The notes under the pieces: model-generated
Told to the model about the DNA's origin: nothing
What the model saw: only the letters and a program-made list of their open reading frames with translations
The model's database searches: none
Source: Canna indica
Lineage: Eukaryota; Streptophyta; Magnoliopsida; Zingiberales; Cannaceae
Reading direction: 5' to 3'
Assembly: GCA_034359265.1 (NCBI GenBank)
Contig: CP136891.1
Coordinates: forward strand, 15,018,501-15,082,500
Length of the DNA stretch: 64,000 nt
Shown here: positions 1 to 10,745 of the stretch, one piece after another
Numbering within the stretch: position 1 is the stretch's first letter
How the letters are laid out: the number at the start of each line of letters is the position of its first letter
Program-made: the position numbers and the translations under genes

Positions 1-194
1 TTAGTGTTAATAACTGTTATTATAGATTAATTAGAGTTAATTTTAGATTTAATTAGTAAATTAGTGTTATTTTTTTTTTAAAATTAGATTAATTAGTTTC
101 CAATTAGATTTAATTATTGTTAATTAGTTGTTAATTAGATTTAATTATGGTAGAAAAAATGTTAGGATTAATTTTAGTTGGGTGTAATTAAAAT

Positions 195-345
195 TATGAA
201 ATCATCCAATTTGGACTCGTGCGCTCCGAAATCGTCCACTTTGGACTCGCGCCGAAATCGTCAATAAAGGATGGACTCGCGCGCGCCAGAATCATCCACT
301 TTAGACTCGCGGCCAAATCATCCACGGTGGACTCGCGCCGGAATC
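195..345 (+). repeat. Degenerate 26-bp minisatellite of CACTA copy A
   Basis: About five imperfect units of the type ACTCGCGCCGAAATCGTCCA occur in tandem. The same array is found at the equivalent place in copies B (6665-6895), C (54090-54215) and D (62640-62905), so it is an inherited part of the element. Confidence 0.75.
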
Positions 346-496
346 AAGACGAGTTAATACGTTTCACGTACGATCGACGAGTCAAGTTTTAATTTTGCAA
401 AACCTTAGATCCGTTCGGGGGTTGTATATTCATGTAAACGAAGTTAATGATCTTTTATACGACGTACAACCCTTGAATTGTCCCTAATTGGACAAT

Positions 497-707
497 TTGG
501 AAGCATAGTTATTTATATTGCACTTAGTTTATTTTTTTAGTCATTAACTTCATTTTTAAATTTTGGCTTGTATTTCCCTTGTTCTTCGATACGCGCCCAG
601 ATGATATGTGTATTCGGAGAACTATAGGGAGATACTGCCGAAATTTAGAATAAAGTTAATGACTAAAAAAAATACTAAGTTCAATATGAATAATATGAAT
701 CCCGAAT
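497..707. repeat. Long inverted repeat (hairpin) of CACTA copy A
   Basis: Two arms of about 95 nt flank a short loop containing GCCCAGATGATAT (about 597-610). The left arm has TTTAGTCATTAACTT and the right arm its complement AAGTTAATGACTAAA. The arm sequence differs from copy B, yet pairing is kept. It lies about 60 bp before the transposase start. Confidence 0.75.
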
Positions 708-768
708 GGAATAGGATCATCCCACCTAAAGACATTACCTAAAGATATTGCAAATTTTTTGACAGAAC

Positions 769-3700
769 ATGTCGGGCGATCGAAGTTGGATGTACCGACG
801 AATTCATCGTGGAGCTATAACGGACGAATTTTAAGTAGGCGTAACTTACTTCTTAAATTTCACCTACTTGAATGAAAAATTCCTTTGTTGTGATAAAATC
901 CGATGTCTGTGCCGAAAATATTCGAACATAAGATTTTTGGACCGAGAAACTGTCACACTGCATCTGTATACAAAAGAATTCACACCAAGATATTTTGTAT
1001 GGAATTGTCACGGGGAGTCACGTCAAGTCGGGACGTCGAGCAATCCTGTTGTCCAAACTCATGGTGAATCTTCTTCTGCTGATGTTTCTTCTTTCAATCC
1101 ACCTAATCCTTAATTATAGAACAATGATTCTGGATAGTCTTGGAGGACAATTCCATTTAAATGATAATATTGAGTCAGTTACTGAGACGGTAGTGTCATC
1201 AGATACTATGACAGTTGAACTCACTGAAGAACAACCTGAGATACAGATTGAATTCCCGAATAAGGAGGCTGCACAATTTTACGAGATGTTGAAAGCTGCC
1301 AATGAACCTTTGTATGAGAATTGTCCTAATTATACAAGATTTTCGGCACTAACACAACTCCTGAACATCAAGTCCGATTGTAATATCAGCGGGGTTGCGT
1401 TTGATCGAATTGCAGGCTTTATCAGTGGTATGCTACATTCAAATAACAAGTTTGAGCCAACCTTTTATAAGACAAAAAAGTTGATGAGGAAATTAGGGCT
1501 TGGGTACGAAAAGATACACACGTGCCCAAATAACTGTATTTTATATTATAAAGAAAATGCACAGTTAGAACAATGCCCGGTATGTGAACATCCTCGTTAC
1601 AAGGAGAAGAAATTGGTTCGACAAAAAAATATTCTCTTTAAGGTGCTTCAGTATTTTCCACTGACACCGAGGCTTCAAAGGTCATTCATGTCGGAAAAGA
1701 CTGCTCCCTATATGAGTTGGCATACAAGAAGTCGTGATGATACAGTAATGACTCATACAGTAATTATACAGTAATGACTCATCCATACAGTAATGACTCA
1801 TTCCATTTAAATTATAGTTGGGATTGTGCACAGATGGTTTTAATCCGTTTGGTAATTCGACAACTCCGTATTCAGTATGACCAGTGTTGTTAACAGTTTA
1901 TAATTTGCCGCCCTCAATGTGTATGCAAGATGAATTTATCTATCTTTCGATGATTATTCCGGGTCTTAGGGGTCCTCGCAAACAAATTAACATATTTCTC
2001 TGTCCCCTAATTGATGAACTCAAAACATTATGAGCTGAGGGAGTTGTCACTAATGATTGTTACCAGAAGCAAAACTTCACTTTACGAGCTGCTATATTAT
2101 GAACAATCAATTATTTCCTGGCCTATGATATGTTGTCTGGTTGGAGCACGCATGGTCGGCTCTCTTGCCCGTATTGCATGGAACACTCAAAATCCTTCAG
2201 TCTTGAGAATGGTCGGAAAATTTTCTTCTTTGATTATCGTCGTCAGTTCCTACCGTCTAACCATCAATATCGAAGGAATCGTGATAAATTTATCAAAGGT
2301 AGAGTCGAAAGAGATGAGCCACCGCCGATGTTGTCTGGTGAACAGATGTTAGCATGTGTTCAATTGCTTCCAGATATTACTTTTGGTCGGAATGTAAGAA
2401 TCTCAAGCTTTGGTCAAACACATAATTGGGTGAAGAAAAGTATCTTTTGAGAATTGTCGTGTTGGAGTTCATTACTGATTCAGCACAATTTGGATGTCAT
2501 GCACATTGAAAAAAATGTGTTTGATAATATTTTTAACATAGTGATAGATAATTTCCAGCAAAACTAAAGATAATGTGAAGGCCCGACATGATGTAAAAAT
2601 ACTTTGTAAGAGGCCTGAGTTAGAGTTGCAAGATGTCAACGGACGATTTCATAAGCCAAGGGCGCCGTATGTGTTAAATAAACAACAGATGAAAAATGTG
2701 TACCAATGGTTCAAAGAACTCAAATTACCCGATGGATATGCCTCAAACTTATCTCGATGTGTAAATATCGATGAATGCAAAATATTGGGGATGAAGAGCC
2801 ACGATTGTCATGTATTCATGCAGAGATTGCTTCCGGTTGCGTTTCGAGATCATCTACATGATAAGATTTGGGGTCCGTTGACAGAGTTAAGTATGTTTTT
2901 CAGAAACATTTGTGCAAATGTACTTCGAGTCGAAGATATGACAACACTTGAAAATAATATTGTTGAAATCATATGCAAGCTAGAGGCAGTTTTTTCCTCA
3001 TACATTTTTTGACTCGATGGAGCATCTATCGATACATTTGGCATACGAGGCACGAGTTGGTGGCCCCGTTCAATACCGTTGGATGTACTTATTTGAAAGA
3101 TACTTGAATCGTCTCAAGAAAAAAGTAAAGAACACCGCCGCATTTGAAGGTTCCATATTAGAAGCATATATAATTATAAAAAAAAAACTTTCTACTCATT
3201 TTATTTTGAATCAACCATCAAGACAAGACTTAATCGTCTTCCACAGAACGACGACGGGGAAGCTCGACCATCAGACGGGGGAGCTGGACCATCAGATGGT
3301 TGTTTAAATATCTATTGTTATCCCGATCGTGCTTTGGGTTCTCATTCGTCTCGATTCTTAAATGATCGATGAAGAGTACCATTTGGCCTACTTGTACGTT
3401 TTACTAAACTATCCAGAGATTGAGAAGTTCATTGAAATATTTGACATTGAGATGGTGACAAGATACTCAATTTACAGCAATGAGGAATTAGAAAAATTAC
3501 GAAATCATGAGTTCCATAATTGGTTTCAAGCTTACAACACAGAACACAGAGGCGAAATAGATAACTAAATCTTTGAGTTTGCTAGCAGACCGGCACGACT
3601 TGTACAGTGTTATAATGGTTATTTTGTCAATGAATATAAATTTCACACACTTGTATATTCATCTACAAAAAAGACTATGAATGTCGGAGTCTGCGTCAAA

Positions 3701-4067
3701 GGTACAACGTATGCTGAATGTGATGTTGACTTTTACGGACTATTGGAAGAAGTCATTGAATTACAATTTTTCGGATGTAAATCAATTGCCGGCCATTTTT
3801 AAATGTTATTGGTTCGATACAAGCAATAGGGGCATGAGAGTTCATCCAAAGTATAAACAACTGGTCGAGGTCAATTACAAATTAAAATTGGCTTCAAATG
3901 AGCCATTTATATTAGCATCTCAAGCTGAACAAATATATTATATGCAATATTCGTCTCGAAAGAAAGACATGGCAGATTGGCGTGTAGTCTGTAAGAATTT
4001 ATTATGGCGAGAGTTCATGGTAAGTATATTTATTAAATTAATGTTAATGTTAAATATTTATCGGTAA
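769..4067 (+). pseudogene. tnp2-type CACTA transposase relic (copy A)
   Basis: Broken coding sequence. The ATG at 769 opens a Transpos_assoc-type zinc-binding domain (SGDRSWMYRR, then CRKYSN, RETVTLHLYTK and CHGES), interrupted by a stop right after DEF. A second stretch (1100-1774) has the conserved region from MILDSLGGQFH to TRFSALTQLLNIKSDCN and a CPNNC/CPVC zinc-knuckle-like part. Transposase_21 fragments follow at 1816-2450 (HGRLSCPYCMEHSK), a DUF4218-like part at 2575-3012 (MKSHDCHVFMQRLLPVAFRD) and DUF4216-like parts at 3362-4067. Several stops and frameshifts separate them. At the end, ADWRVVC runs straight into LLWREF of the second gene, so an internal deletion probably fused the two genes here. 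Confidence 0.8.
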
Positions 4068-4085
4068 TAATAATTTTTTTTGCAG

Positions 4086-4960
4086 GGTCATTATACATGG
4101 TCGGAGGACCAGACCACTTTTGTGGTGGCTGCATGGGAGCGTGTTGCCCGCGCTCGCTATAACGGGCTGCTTCAGCAGTCCCGTCAGACCGTGATGAGAC
4201 GGCTAGGGGCCACACAGATAGGGCAGACTCATGTACACTCCCCCGAGTGGATTCCTGGCCCCGTGTGGGACCAGCTCATTGAGCGATGGGACACTCCAGA
4301 GTGGCAGGAGGTCTCCCGGACTGCATCGAGAAATCGCATGTCCGGGGGGGACGACATGGGGGTGCGCCACACTGGTGGCTCAGTGTCTTTTGCGGTGCAT
4401 GAGCGTCGTATGGTATATATAATTTCCTTACTTTTAATTAAATTATATATTGTGTATAATGATACTAATGTATTTGTTTTCTAATGTAAGACGCGTGCGA
4501 CGAAGGACGACACCGTCCAACGCCCGTCGATGATGGAGGTGTTTGAGCGCACCCATCGTCGTCGACGAGGAACGGGGGACTACATTGATAGCAGAGCCTC
4601 GATCATAGTGGTAAGTATTTATATATGTCTATTTGATTTACACAATTTTTATTTATAGTTTATATATATTTAAAATATAAACACGTGTAGGAAACTTATT
4701 CGAGGACTGTGATCCAGCGTGGAGGGACATCGGAGGAGTTCGACGCAGGAGCTTGGGTGGAGGCCTCTGATGGCTGGGAGCATGGTCATGTTTATGGCTT
4801 TGCAGACAGTGGCCATGCACGCGTCGTGCTCAGGCCACTTGGGGCACCGATCCCTCCGACTGCGGGTGAGCGGCCCTCGTCATCCCGAGCGCAGGACCAG
4901 AGCCGGATAGCGACCATGGAGTTGGAGCTCACCCAACAAAGACAGACGATGGAGGAGTAG
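4086..4960 (+). pseudogene. Transposase_24-type second CACTA gene (copy A)
   Basis: Three exons are visible: 4086-4412 (acceptor TTTTTGCAG, donor GTATAT), 4491-4610 (donor GTAAGT) and 4691 onward. The first encodes the YTWSEDQ, AARARYNG-like and NRMSGG parts typical of plant CACTA second proteins. The last encodes the QRGGTSEEFDAGAWVEA and GHVYGFADSGHARVVL motifs followed by a Gln/Met/Glu-rich coiled coil. A TAG at 4958-4960 ends the frame early; the same frame continues to 5209 through the coiled coil and a proline-serine tail, so the stop looks like a CAG to TAG change. The N-terminal exons of this gene are missing in this copy. Confidence 0.75.
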
Positions 4961-5960
4961 ATGCACGCGATGGAGGAGAGGATGCAGGATCAGATGCTGA
5001 CAATGGAGGAGCAGATGCAGGAGCAGAGACGGTCGAATGACGAGTTGAGACAGACGATCCAGAATATGCAGACACTTCTCACTCAGATTGCGTCTCAGTC
5101 CAGCCTTCTACCTATGATGTCGCAGCCGTCGTCCTCCTCGACCCAATCGACGCTCCCGACCCAATCGTTGTTGACTCCACCGCCACCACCGCCACCACCG
5201 CCGTCGTGAGATTTTGATTAATTGTATTTTATTTATATTTTGATATTTGATATAGATGATATTTTGATACTTAGATATATTTTGAAACTTGGATGCACCA
5301 GTTGATATTTTGATAATTGTTTGTCTCCGGTTTGAGGCTGATATTGATGATATTTATGTAAAACTTGTATGTTTGATTTCTAATGCATGTGTATGATATT
5401 TTCTGATTGTAATATGTGATTGAAAATTATTTGTAGTTGATATATCATTGTATACAGGATACACCTTTAGCTATGGCTTACCCACGATCCACCGTCACTA
5501 AGCCGTGGCTGAAAGCCTATTGTAAATGGCTGATGCCCTTGGCAGGAGCAAATATCACGGTTGCTAATAGTATCACCGACGGCTCGAAGTCGAGGCTGAT
5601 GTGTTGGTATCAGTGATAGCTCCAATAGCTGTCACTGATGATTTTAAATCAGCAACAGTCCACGAGGCTATCGCTGATAATTATGTGTGACAGCCGTGCA
5701 TGGCCGTCACAACACATCTGAGACGAACACATCAGCGACGGTCGTTTGCCACGGTTTAAGTCGTCCGTGATATTCATCACCGACGATTCAGCCACGGTAT
5801 CAGCCGTCGCCGATGACCACAATTCTAGTAATGAAAATTATCCACATTGATACCCGACTCGTATGATGAAAGATGTGTTTATTTCAACAACTCGTTCAGG
5901 TGTCGATAACCCGGGAACAACCCGTCCATATGCCAACAACAAGCACTACTAGAAACTTCG

Positions 5961-6245
5961 TCTTCAGCAACGGCTATCAGCGACGGCCGCTCAAGCCGTT
6001 GCTATTTGCAACGGCATTCTTACGGCCGCCCGAGCCGTTGCAGAAAACTGTATCTGCAACGGTGTTCTAACGGACACCCGACCCGTTGCTGATTATTTTA
6101 ATTATCAGCAACGGCTTTTTGACGGAAAGGCGAGCCGTTGCTGATTTTTTAATCTTCAGCAACGGCTTGCTAACGGATAAGTGAGCCGTTGCTGATGATA
6201 ACTTATCAGCAACGGCGTTCTAACGGGCAAGTGAGCCGTTGCTGA
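5961..6245. repeat. 5' subterminal palindromic repeat array of copy B
   Basis: Six to seven units of about 40 bp each begin CAGCAACGGC and end GCCGTTGCTGA, so each unit is itself an inverted repeat. In En/Spm the subterminal repeats are binding sites of the second transposon protein; that role is inferred here. Confidence 0.85.
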
Positions 6246-6250
6246 TAAGT

Positions 6251-6260
6251 TTATATAGGG
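6251..6260 (+). promoter_or_regulatory. Likely TATA box of CACTA copy B
   Basis: TTATATAGGG follows directly on the last subterminal repeat and precedes a GC-rich leader with a perfect splice donor, CAG/GTAAGT, at about 6411. The same TATA context recurs in copy C (minus, 54751-54761) and copy D (62207-62216). This suggests a conserved element promoter with a first non-coding exon. Confidence 0.6.
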
Positions 6261-6355
6261 CACGCTCTCGCGCCCGACTCTTCTTCCTCCCGCTGCTCGC
6301 TGCTGCCGCCGCCGCTCCTGCCGACGCCACTCGCCGCCGCTGCCGCTGCTGCCGA

Positions 6356-6389
<34 letters not shown>

Positions 6390-6664
6390 CGCTGCTGCCG
6401 ACTTGTTCAGGTAAGTCTCCCCTGCTGCCGTCTCTTCCCTGCGGCCGGCGGCGGTCGGCCGATGGCCGCCGCCGGACCTTCTGCAGTGGCCGGACATTGT
6501 GTTCGGCCACTGTACGCCGGCGCCGGAGGGTGGACTCCGGCGCCGGAATTTAGTATATATATATATATAGTTTATATTATTTTATATTTGTTAATTAATT
6601 ATTTAATAATTGTTAATTAATTGTTTAGATTAATTGTTTAATTTGTTAGATTAATTATTAGGGT

Positions 6665-6895
6665 TTAGATTAATTTCGGACGCGCGCCAGAATCGTCCAC
6701 TTCGGACGCGCGCTGGTATCGTCCACTTCGGACGCGCGCCGGTATCGTCCAATTCGGACTCGCACCGGAATCGTCCACTTCGGACGCGCGCCGGAATCGT
6801 CCAATTCGGACTCGCGCCGGAATCATCCACTTCGGACTCGCGCCGGAATCGTCCACTTCGGACGCGCGCCGAAATCGTCCAATATGGACTCGAAC
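6665..6895 (+). repeat. 26-bp minisatellite in CACTA copy B
   Basis: Eight to nine tandem units of the form GGACGCGCGCCGGAATCGTC occur with few changes. The array stays open in several frames on the opposite strand, which explains the long repetitive antisense ORFs there; I do not regard those as genes. Confidence 0.85.
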
Positions 6896-7075
6896 TGTCT
6901 CGAAACATTTAGAAAATAATCATCCTCCGACGAGTTGATATGTTTCACGTACGCATCGACGATCGGATATGATTTAGCAAAACCTTAGATCCGTTCGGGA
7001 ATTGTATGTTCGTGTAAAAGAAGTAGATGATCTTTTATACGACGTACAATTCTTGAATTGTCCCTGATTGGACAA

Positions 7076-7289
7076 TTTGGGAATATAGTTATTTGTACTG
7101 CACTTACGTTTTTATTTTAACTGTTAACTAATTATTCTAAATTTCGACAACATCTCTCTTGTTCTCCGATACGCGCCCAGATGATATGCGTATTCGGAGA
7201 ACTGTAGGGAGATGCTGTCGAAATTTAGAATAATTAGTTAACAGTTAAAATAAAAACGTAAGTGCAGTACGAATAACATAAATCCCGAA
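7076..7289. repeat. Long near-perfect hairpin upstream of copy B transposase start
   Basis: The left arm runs from TTTGGGAATATAGTTATTTG to about 7174, the loop GCCCAGATGATAT is 7175-7187, and the right arm runs to AATCCCGAA near 7289. The inner 75 bp of the arms pair almost without mismatch, including ACTGTTAACTAATTATTC with its complement. The hairpin ends about 60 bp before the ATG at 7352. Confidence 0.9.
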
Positions 7290-7351
7290 TGGAATAGGAC
7301 AATCTCACCTAAAGACATTAACCAAAGAAATTGTCATTGATTGACAGAATC

Positions 7352-8867
7352 ATGTCGGCTGATCGAAGTTGGATGTACCGACGTCTTAATCGTGGAGCTT
7401 TAACGAATGAGTTTCGATTAGGCGTAACGTACTTCCTAAATTTCGCCTATTCGAATCTAAATTTCGTTAGCATGGATGATCAAATCCGATGTCCGTGCCG
7501 CATTTGTTCAAATGGACGATTTTTGGATCGGGAGACTGTCACTCTGCATCTATATACCAAAGGATTTGCACCGAGATATTTTCTATGGACTTGTCACGGG
7601 GAGTCACGCGAAGTCGGGACGTCGAGCAATCCTGTCGTTCAGACATATGGTGAATCTTCCTCTGCTGGTGCAATCCTGTCGACATGTTATGGCGCGAGTT
7701 TGAGGCACGTATTATTTTTTTTTTACATGCATGATGATATATTAAGAATTGGTACTGATATTATTATTTTGCAGGCTCGCTATACATGGGCCGAGGACCA
7801 GAGGTCCTTCATTTACGCTGCCTGGGAGTCTATTTCCCGGGCAAGGTACAACGGGCAGCTGGGGCAGGCTCGGTCCCGAGCGATGGCCCGAGCTGGGACC
7901 ACTAACATCGCGAAGACTCGGGGATACGGCCCCAGTTGGATTACTCCGGATATATGGGACCAGCTCGTGGGGATATGGTCGACGGATCGATGGCAGGAGG
8001 TTTCTCAGAATGCGGCTAGAAATCGCATGTCGGGGGGAGCAGCGCGTCACACCGGCGGCTCTGTTGCATTTGCAGTGCACGCAAATCGTATGGTAAGTAT
8101 ATCGTTTAATTATATATTTTATTTGTTATTATGTGTACTAATTAATGTATTTGTTTTGTAAATATAGACGACGGTGTCGGATGACGGGACTGTCCAGCGA
8201 CCCTCCCCGATGGCGGTGTTTGAGCGGACTCACCGTCGAGCACATGGGACGGGGGAGTACATCGACAACCGCGCTGCATACATTGTGGTAATTATATATT
8301 TGTTTAAATTATTCATTATATATTTATAATTTAAGTTTTATGATAAATATTAAACAAAAAATCAAACTCGAGTAGGAGACGTACAGCCGGACGGTGGTGC
8401 AGCGCGGGGGTACCCCCGAGGACTTTGACGCAGCATCGTGGGTCGAGGCCGCAGGTGGCTGGGACCATGGCCGCGTATATGGCTTCGCAGATAGTGGTCA
8501 TGCGCGAGCCGTACTAGGGCCACTTGGGGCACCGACCCCTCCGGTCGCTGGTGAGCGGCCGTCCACCTCTAGATCCAGTTATGATCATAGTAATAGGATA
8601 AGGATACTAGAGGAGACGGTCGCGCGTCAGACTGAGATGATGGAGCGTCAGAGTCAGACGATGGCGCGTCAGAGTCAGACGATGGCGCGTCAGAGTCAGA
8701 CGATGGCGAATATAGAAGCTATGCTACGCAACTTGTCGGGTCATCCCGAAGCAGGCATCTCTTCGGCATCATCTAATCCATCATCCTCGAGTCAGTCCAC
8801 GCCGGTGTACACTCAAGCACTCCAGATCCCGCCATATGATCCAGGCCATCCTCCATCGTCATCGTGA
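7352..8867 (+). CDS. Fused CACTA protein: Transpos_assoc head joined to Transposase_24 gene
   Basis: The ATG at 7352 opens a clean Transpos_assoc domain (ADRSWMYRRL, IRCPCRICSNGRF, RETVTLHLYTKGF, WTCHGES). After about residue 110 the frame passes through a short segment that in copy C is an intron, then continues as the Transposase_24 domain (YTWAEDQRSF, ARYNGQLGQ, NRMSGG). It stays open to the stop at 8159-8161. If spliced as in copy A, exons would end at 8092 and continue 8168-8287 and 8376-8867. The last exon has QRGGTPEDFDAASWVEA, GRVYGFADSGHA and four copies of a RQSQTMA heptad. The fusion arose by deletion of the tnp2 core; whether the product is made is unknown. Confidence 0.7.
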
Positions 8868-9183
8868 GATTTTGTTTATATTGACTTTGTTACTCAGATA
8901 TTGAACTTGTTTAATTTATATTGACTATGTTATTGAGATGTTGATACTTCAATTTTACATTTGAATTGTGTTTATACTATCGTGGATAATTATAAATATA
9001 AATATAATTGTTTTGATGTATATCTTGGTGTGTTTGTGATGTGTGAATGAATGTGTATGAGATGTTTGTGATGTGTGAATGAATGTGTGTATGAGGGTAT
9101 GGGTGTGTGAGTTATGTATCAGATAAATGTATCAATGTATCAATGGAAATTTGAAATTTTCAAATTTTCTGGTTGCAGGCATA

Positions 9184-9560
9184 GGTCATCAGCAACGGCT
9201 TTCCCACGGGCGGCCGTGGGAAAGCCGTTGCTAAAAGTGTATCGAGAGCCGTTGCTGATGACCTACAGCAACGGCTTAGCGACGGAGGTTTACTAACGGT
9301 GTTGCTACGGACTCAGCGGCCGTTGTTATTAATGGTATCAGCAACGGCTCCGGGTCTGTGGCAAAACCGTTGCTGATAATATTTTTAGCGACGGCCCAGT
9401 GGCCGTTGCTGATAATGTTTTGAGCGACGGCCCGAGCGGCCGTTGCTGATCCGTTGCTAAGTCATCAGCAACGCGACTTTCTGTCACGGCGCTATTGCAA
9501 CGGCTCAGCCGTTGCTGATGCTCTTCAGCAACGGCTCAGCAACGGCATCAGCCGTTGTTG
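9184..9560. repeat. 3' subterminal repeat array of copy B
   Basis: Repeated CAGCAACGGC and GCCGTTGCTGAT units in both orientations run up to the 3' terminus, mirroring the 5' array. Confidence 0.85.
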
Positions 9561-9584
9561 ATGACCATTTTTCTAGTAGTGAAG

Positions 9585-10390
9585 GAATAAAGACAACACA
9601 TCTCGCTCTAGACGTCGACAACTCAAGACAACCTGGAATAACCCATCGACAACCTAATATAACCCGTCGACTTGCAAGGGAACTTACAAGGAAGAGGAGA
9701 ATCTTGTTGATAATAAAATGTGCAAAACAAACGAGATAATAAAAACAAGGGTATTTTCGTCAATATGTATATCTTATGGTGTGATGATAAAAAACAAACG
9801 CAAAATAACACTAATTTTTTTGTCCAGCACATGTGGAAAACAAACGAGATACGACTCTGTTCTCGCCTGAAGTCGGGGGATGCTGCGAGCCTCTGCATTT
9901 TTTGATTCAGCGCAGTTTTGGTGGCGACCTGCAAAGAGTATATCTTATTGTACGTCATGTTTATTTTATGAGGCAAGTCTAGGTAGCTTACAAGAATGTC
10001 TTCTGGAATATTTTTACAGAATATGTCTTGAATATGTCAATTTTTATCTCTTAAATTATGAATCCCGGATGATGATAAATACAATATGTCAATATTTCTT
10101 ATAGCTAATTCGATAGTTGGAGTGCTTACAGGATCAGTCCGAACGAGCTGAGAGAGCCAATTGATCCCAAACACATTGTCCAATACGCATATCAAACACA
10201 AAGTAAACGAAAGTAGATAAGGAATAAGCAATATTGATAGTGAATAAGTCATTTTCAGATTCATAAATATCTTACTGTTGATCATTAAAGTAGGGTCACG
10301 ATGAAAACTCATTCTAATGGCCGGGTGGGTCAAACCATTCAACTAAAGCTAAATTAGTGTGACCTAAAAATAAATTAGGAGAAGATGATG
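9585..10390. other. Intergenic DNA between CACTA copy B and CYP90D
   Basis: Directly after the element is a short repetitive host stretch with AACCCGTCGAC-like units (9610-9680). The same type of unit appears just before the element (5905-5935), so copy B landed inside it. No gene is seen. Confidence 0.6.
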
Positions 10391-10745
10391 AAATGATAGG
10401 GGGTGGTGGGGGTTGGATTTTGACAGAATGGACCACTCACACATGTGTGCTCTCATGGGCAATGGTACATTACAATCATATAGGTAGGGACTCCGCCTCC
10501 ATTAAATATCCTGCACTCCATCTCTCTCTCTCTCTCTCTCACACCGTGTACTTGTGCTTCTTCCGACCTGCTGCTGCTGCTGCTGCATATCTCTATCCCT
10601 ATCTCTCCTTCCTCCTCCTCCTCCTCCTCCTCCTCTCTCTCCCTCTCTCTCTATCTGCACTCCCTCTCTCTCTCTCTGCAGATTCACTGTCATCAGCTTC
10701 CTTCATCGTCGAACTGCACCGAAGAGGCATAACAACAAACACCTC
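10391..10745 (+). promoter_or_regulatory. Promoter and pyrimidine-rich 5' leader of CYP90D-type gene
   Basis: A TATA-like stretch TTAAATATCC lies at about 10502-10511. It is followed by long CT-repeats and CCT-repeats (10521-10680), typical of plant 5' leaders. These repeats create open frames upstream of the ATG that are not thought to be coding. Confidence 0.5.

Larger units (their letters stand above)
1..5833 (+). mobile_element. CACTA (En/Spm) transposon copy A, 5' end outside window
   Basis: Decayed class II element, read on the plus strand. It carries relics of the tnp2-type transposase (769-4067) followed by a second gene with a Transposase_24-type domain (4086-5209), the usual two-gene layout of plant CACTA elements. 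The 3' end is placed at 5833, where the sequence reads CTAGTAATG, a one-base variant of the CTAGTAGTG end seen in copy B. The last 400 bp hold palindromic subterminal repeats around a GACGG core, divergent from the GCAACGGC repeats of copies B to D. The 5' terminus is not in the window, so no target duplication can be checked. Confidence 0.85.
5944..9581 (+). mobile_element. CACTA transposon copy B, internally deleted, AAG target duplication
   Basis: Complete ends are visible: CACTACTAGAAA at 5944 and the inverted TTTCTAGTAGTG ending at 9581. The flanking trinucleotides are AAG at 5941-5943 and AAG at 9582-9584, the 3-bp duplication expected for CACTA elements. At 3,638 bp it is about half the size of copy C. 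Most of the tnp2 gene is deleted and what remains is a fused reading frame. The first 1.8 kb is nearly identical to copy D, so these two belong to one young subfamily. Mobility would need transposase from another copy. Confidence 0.93.

Noticed and set aside
6665..6895. CRISPR-like array of regular repeats
   Set aside because: Units are contiguous without unique spacers and lie inside a plant transposon.
6651..6908. Arginine- and serine-rich repetitive proteins on the minus strand (also at 62621-62970)
   Set aside because: The 26-bp minisatellite lacks stops in several frames, so the repeats alone explain them; no start context or domain is seen.
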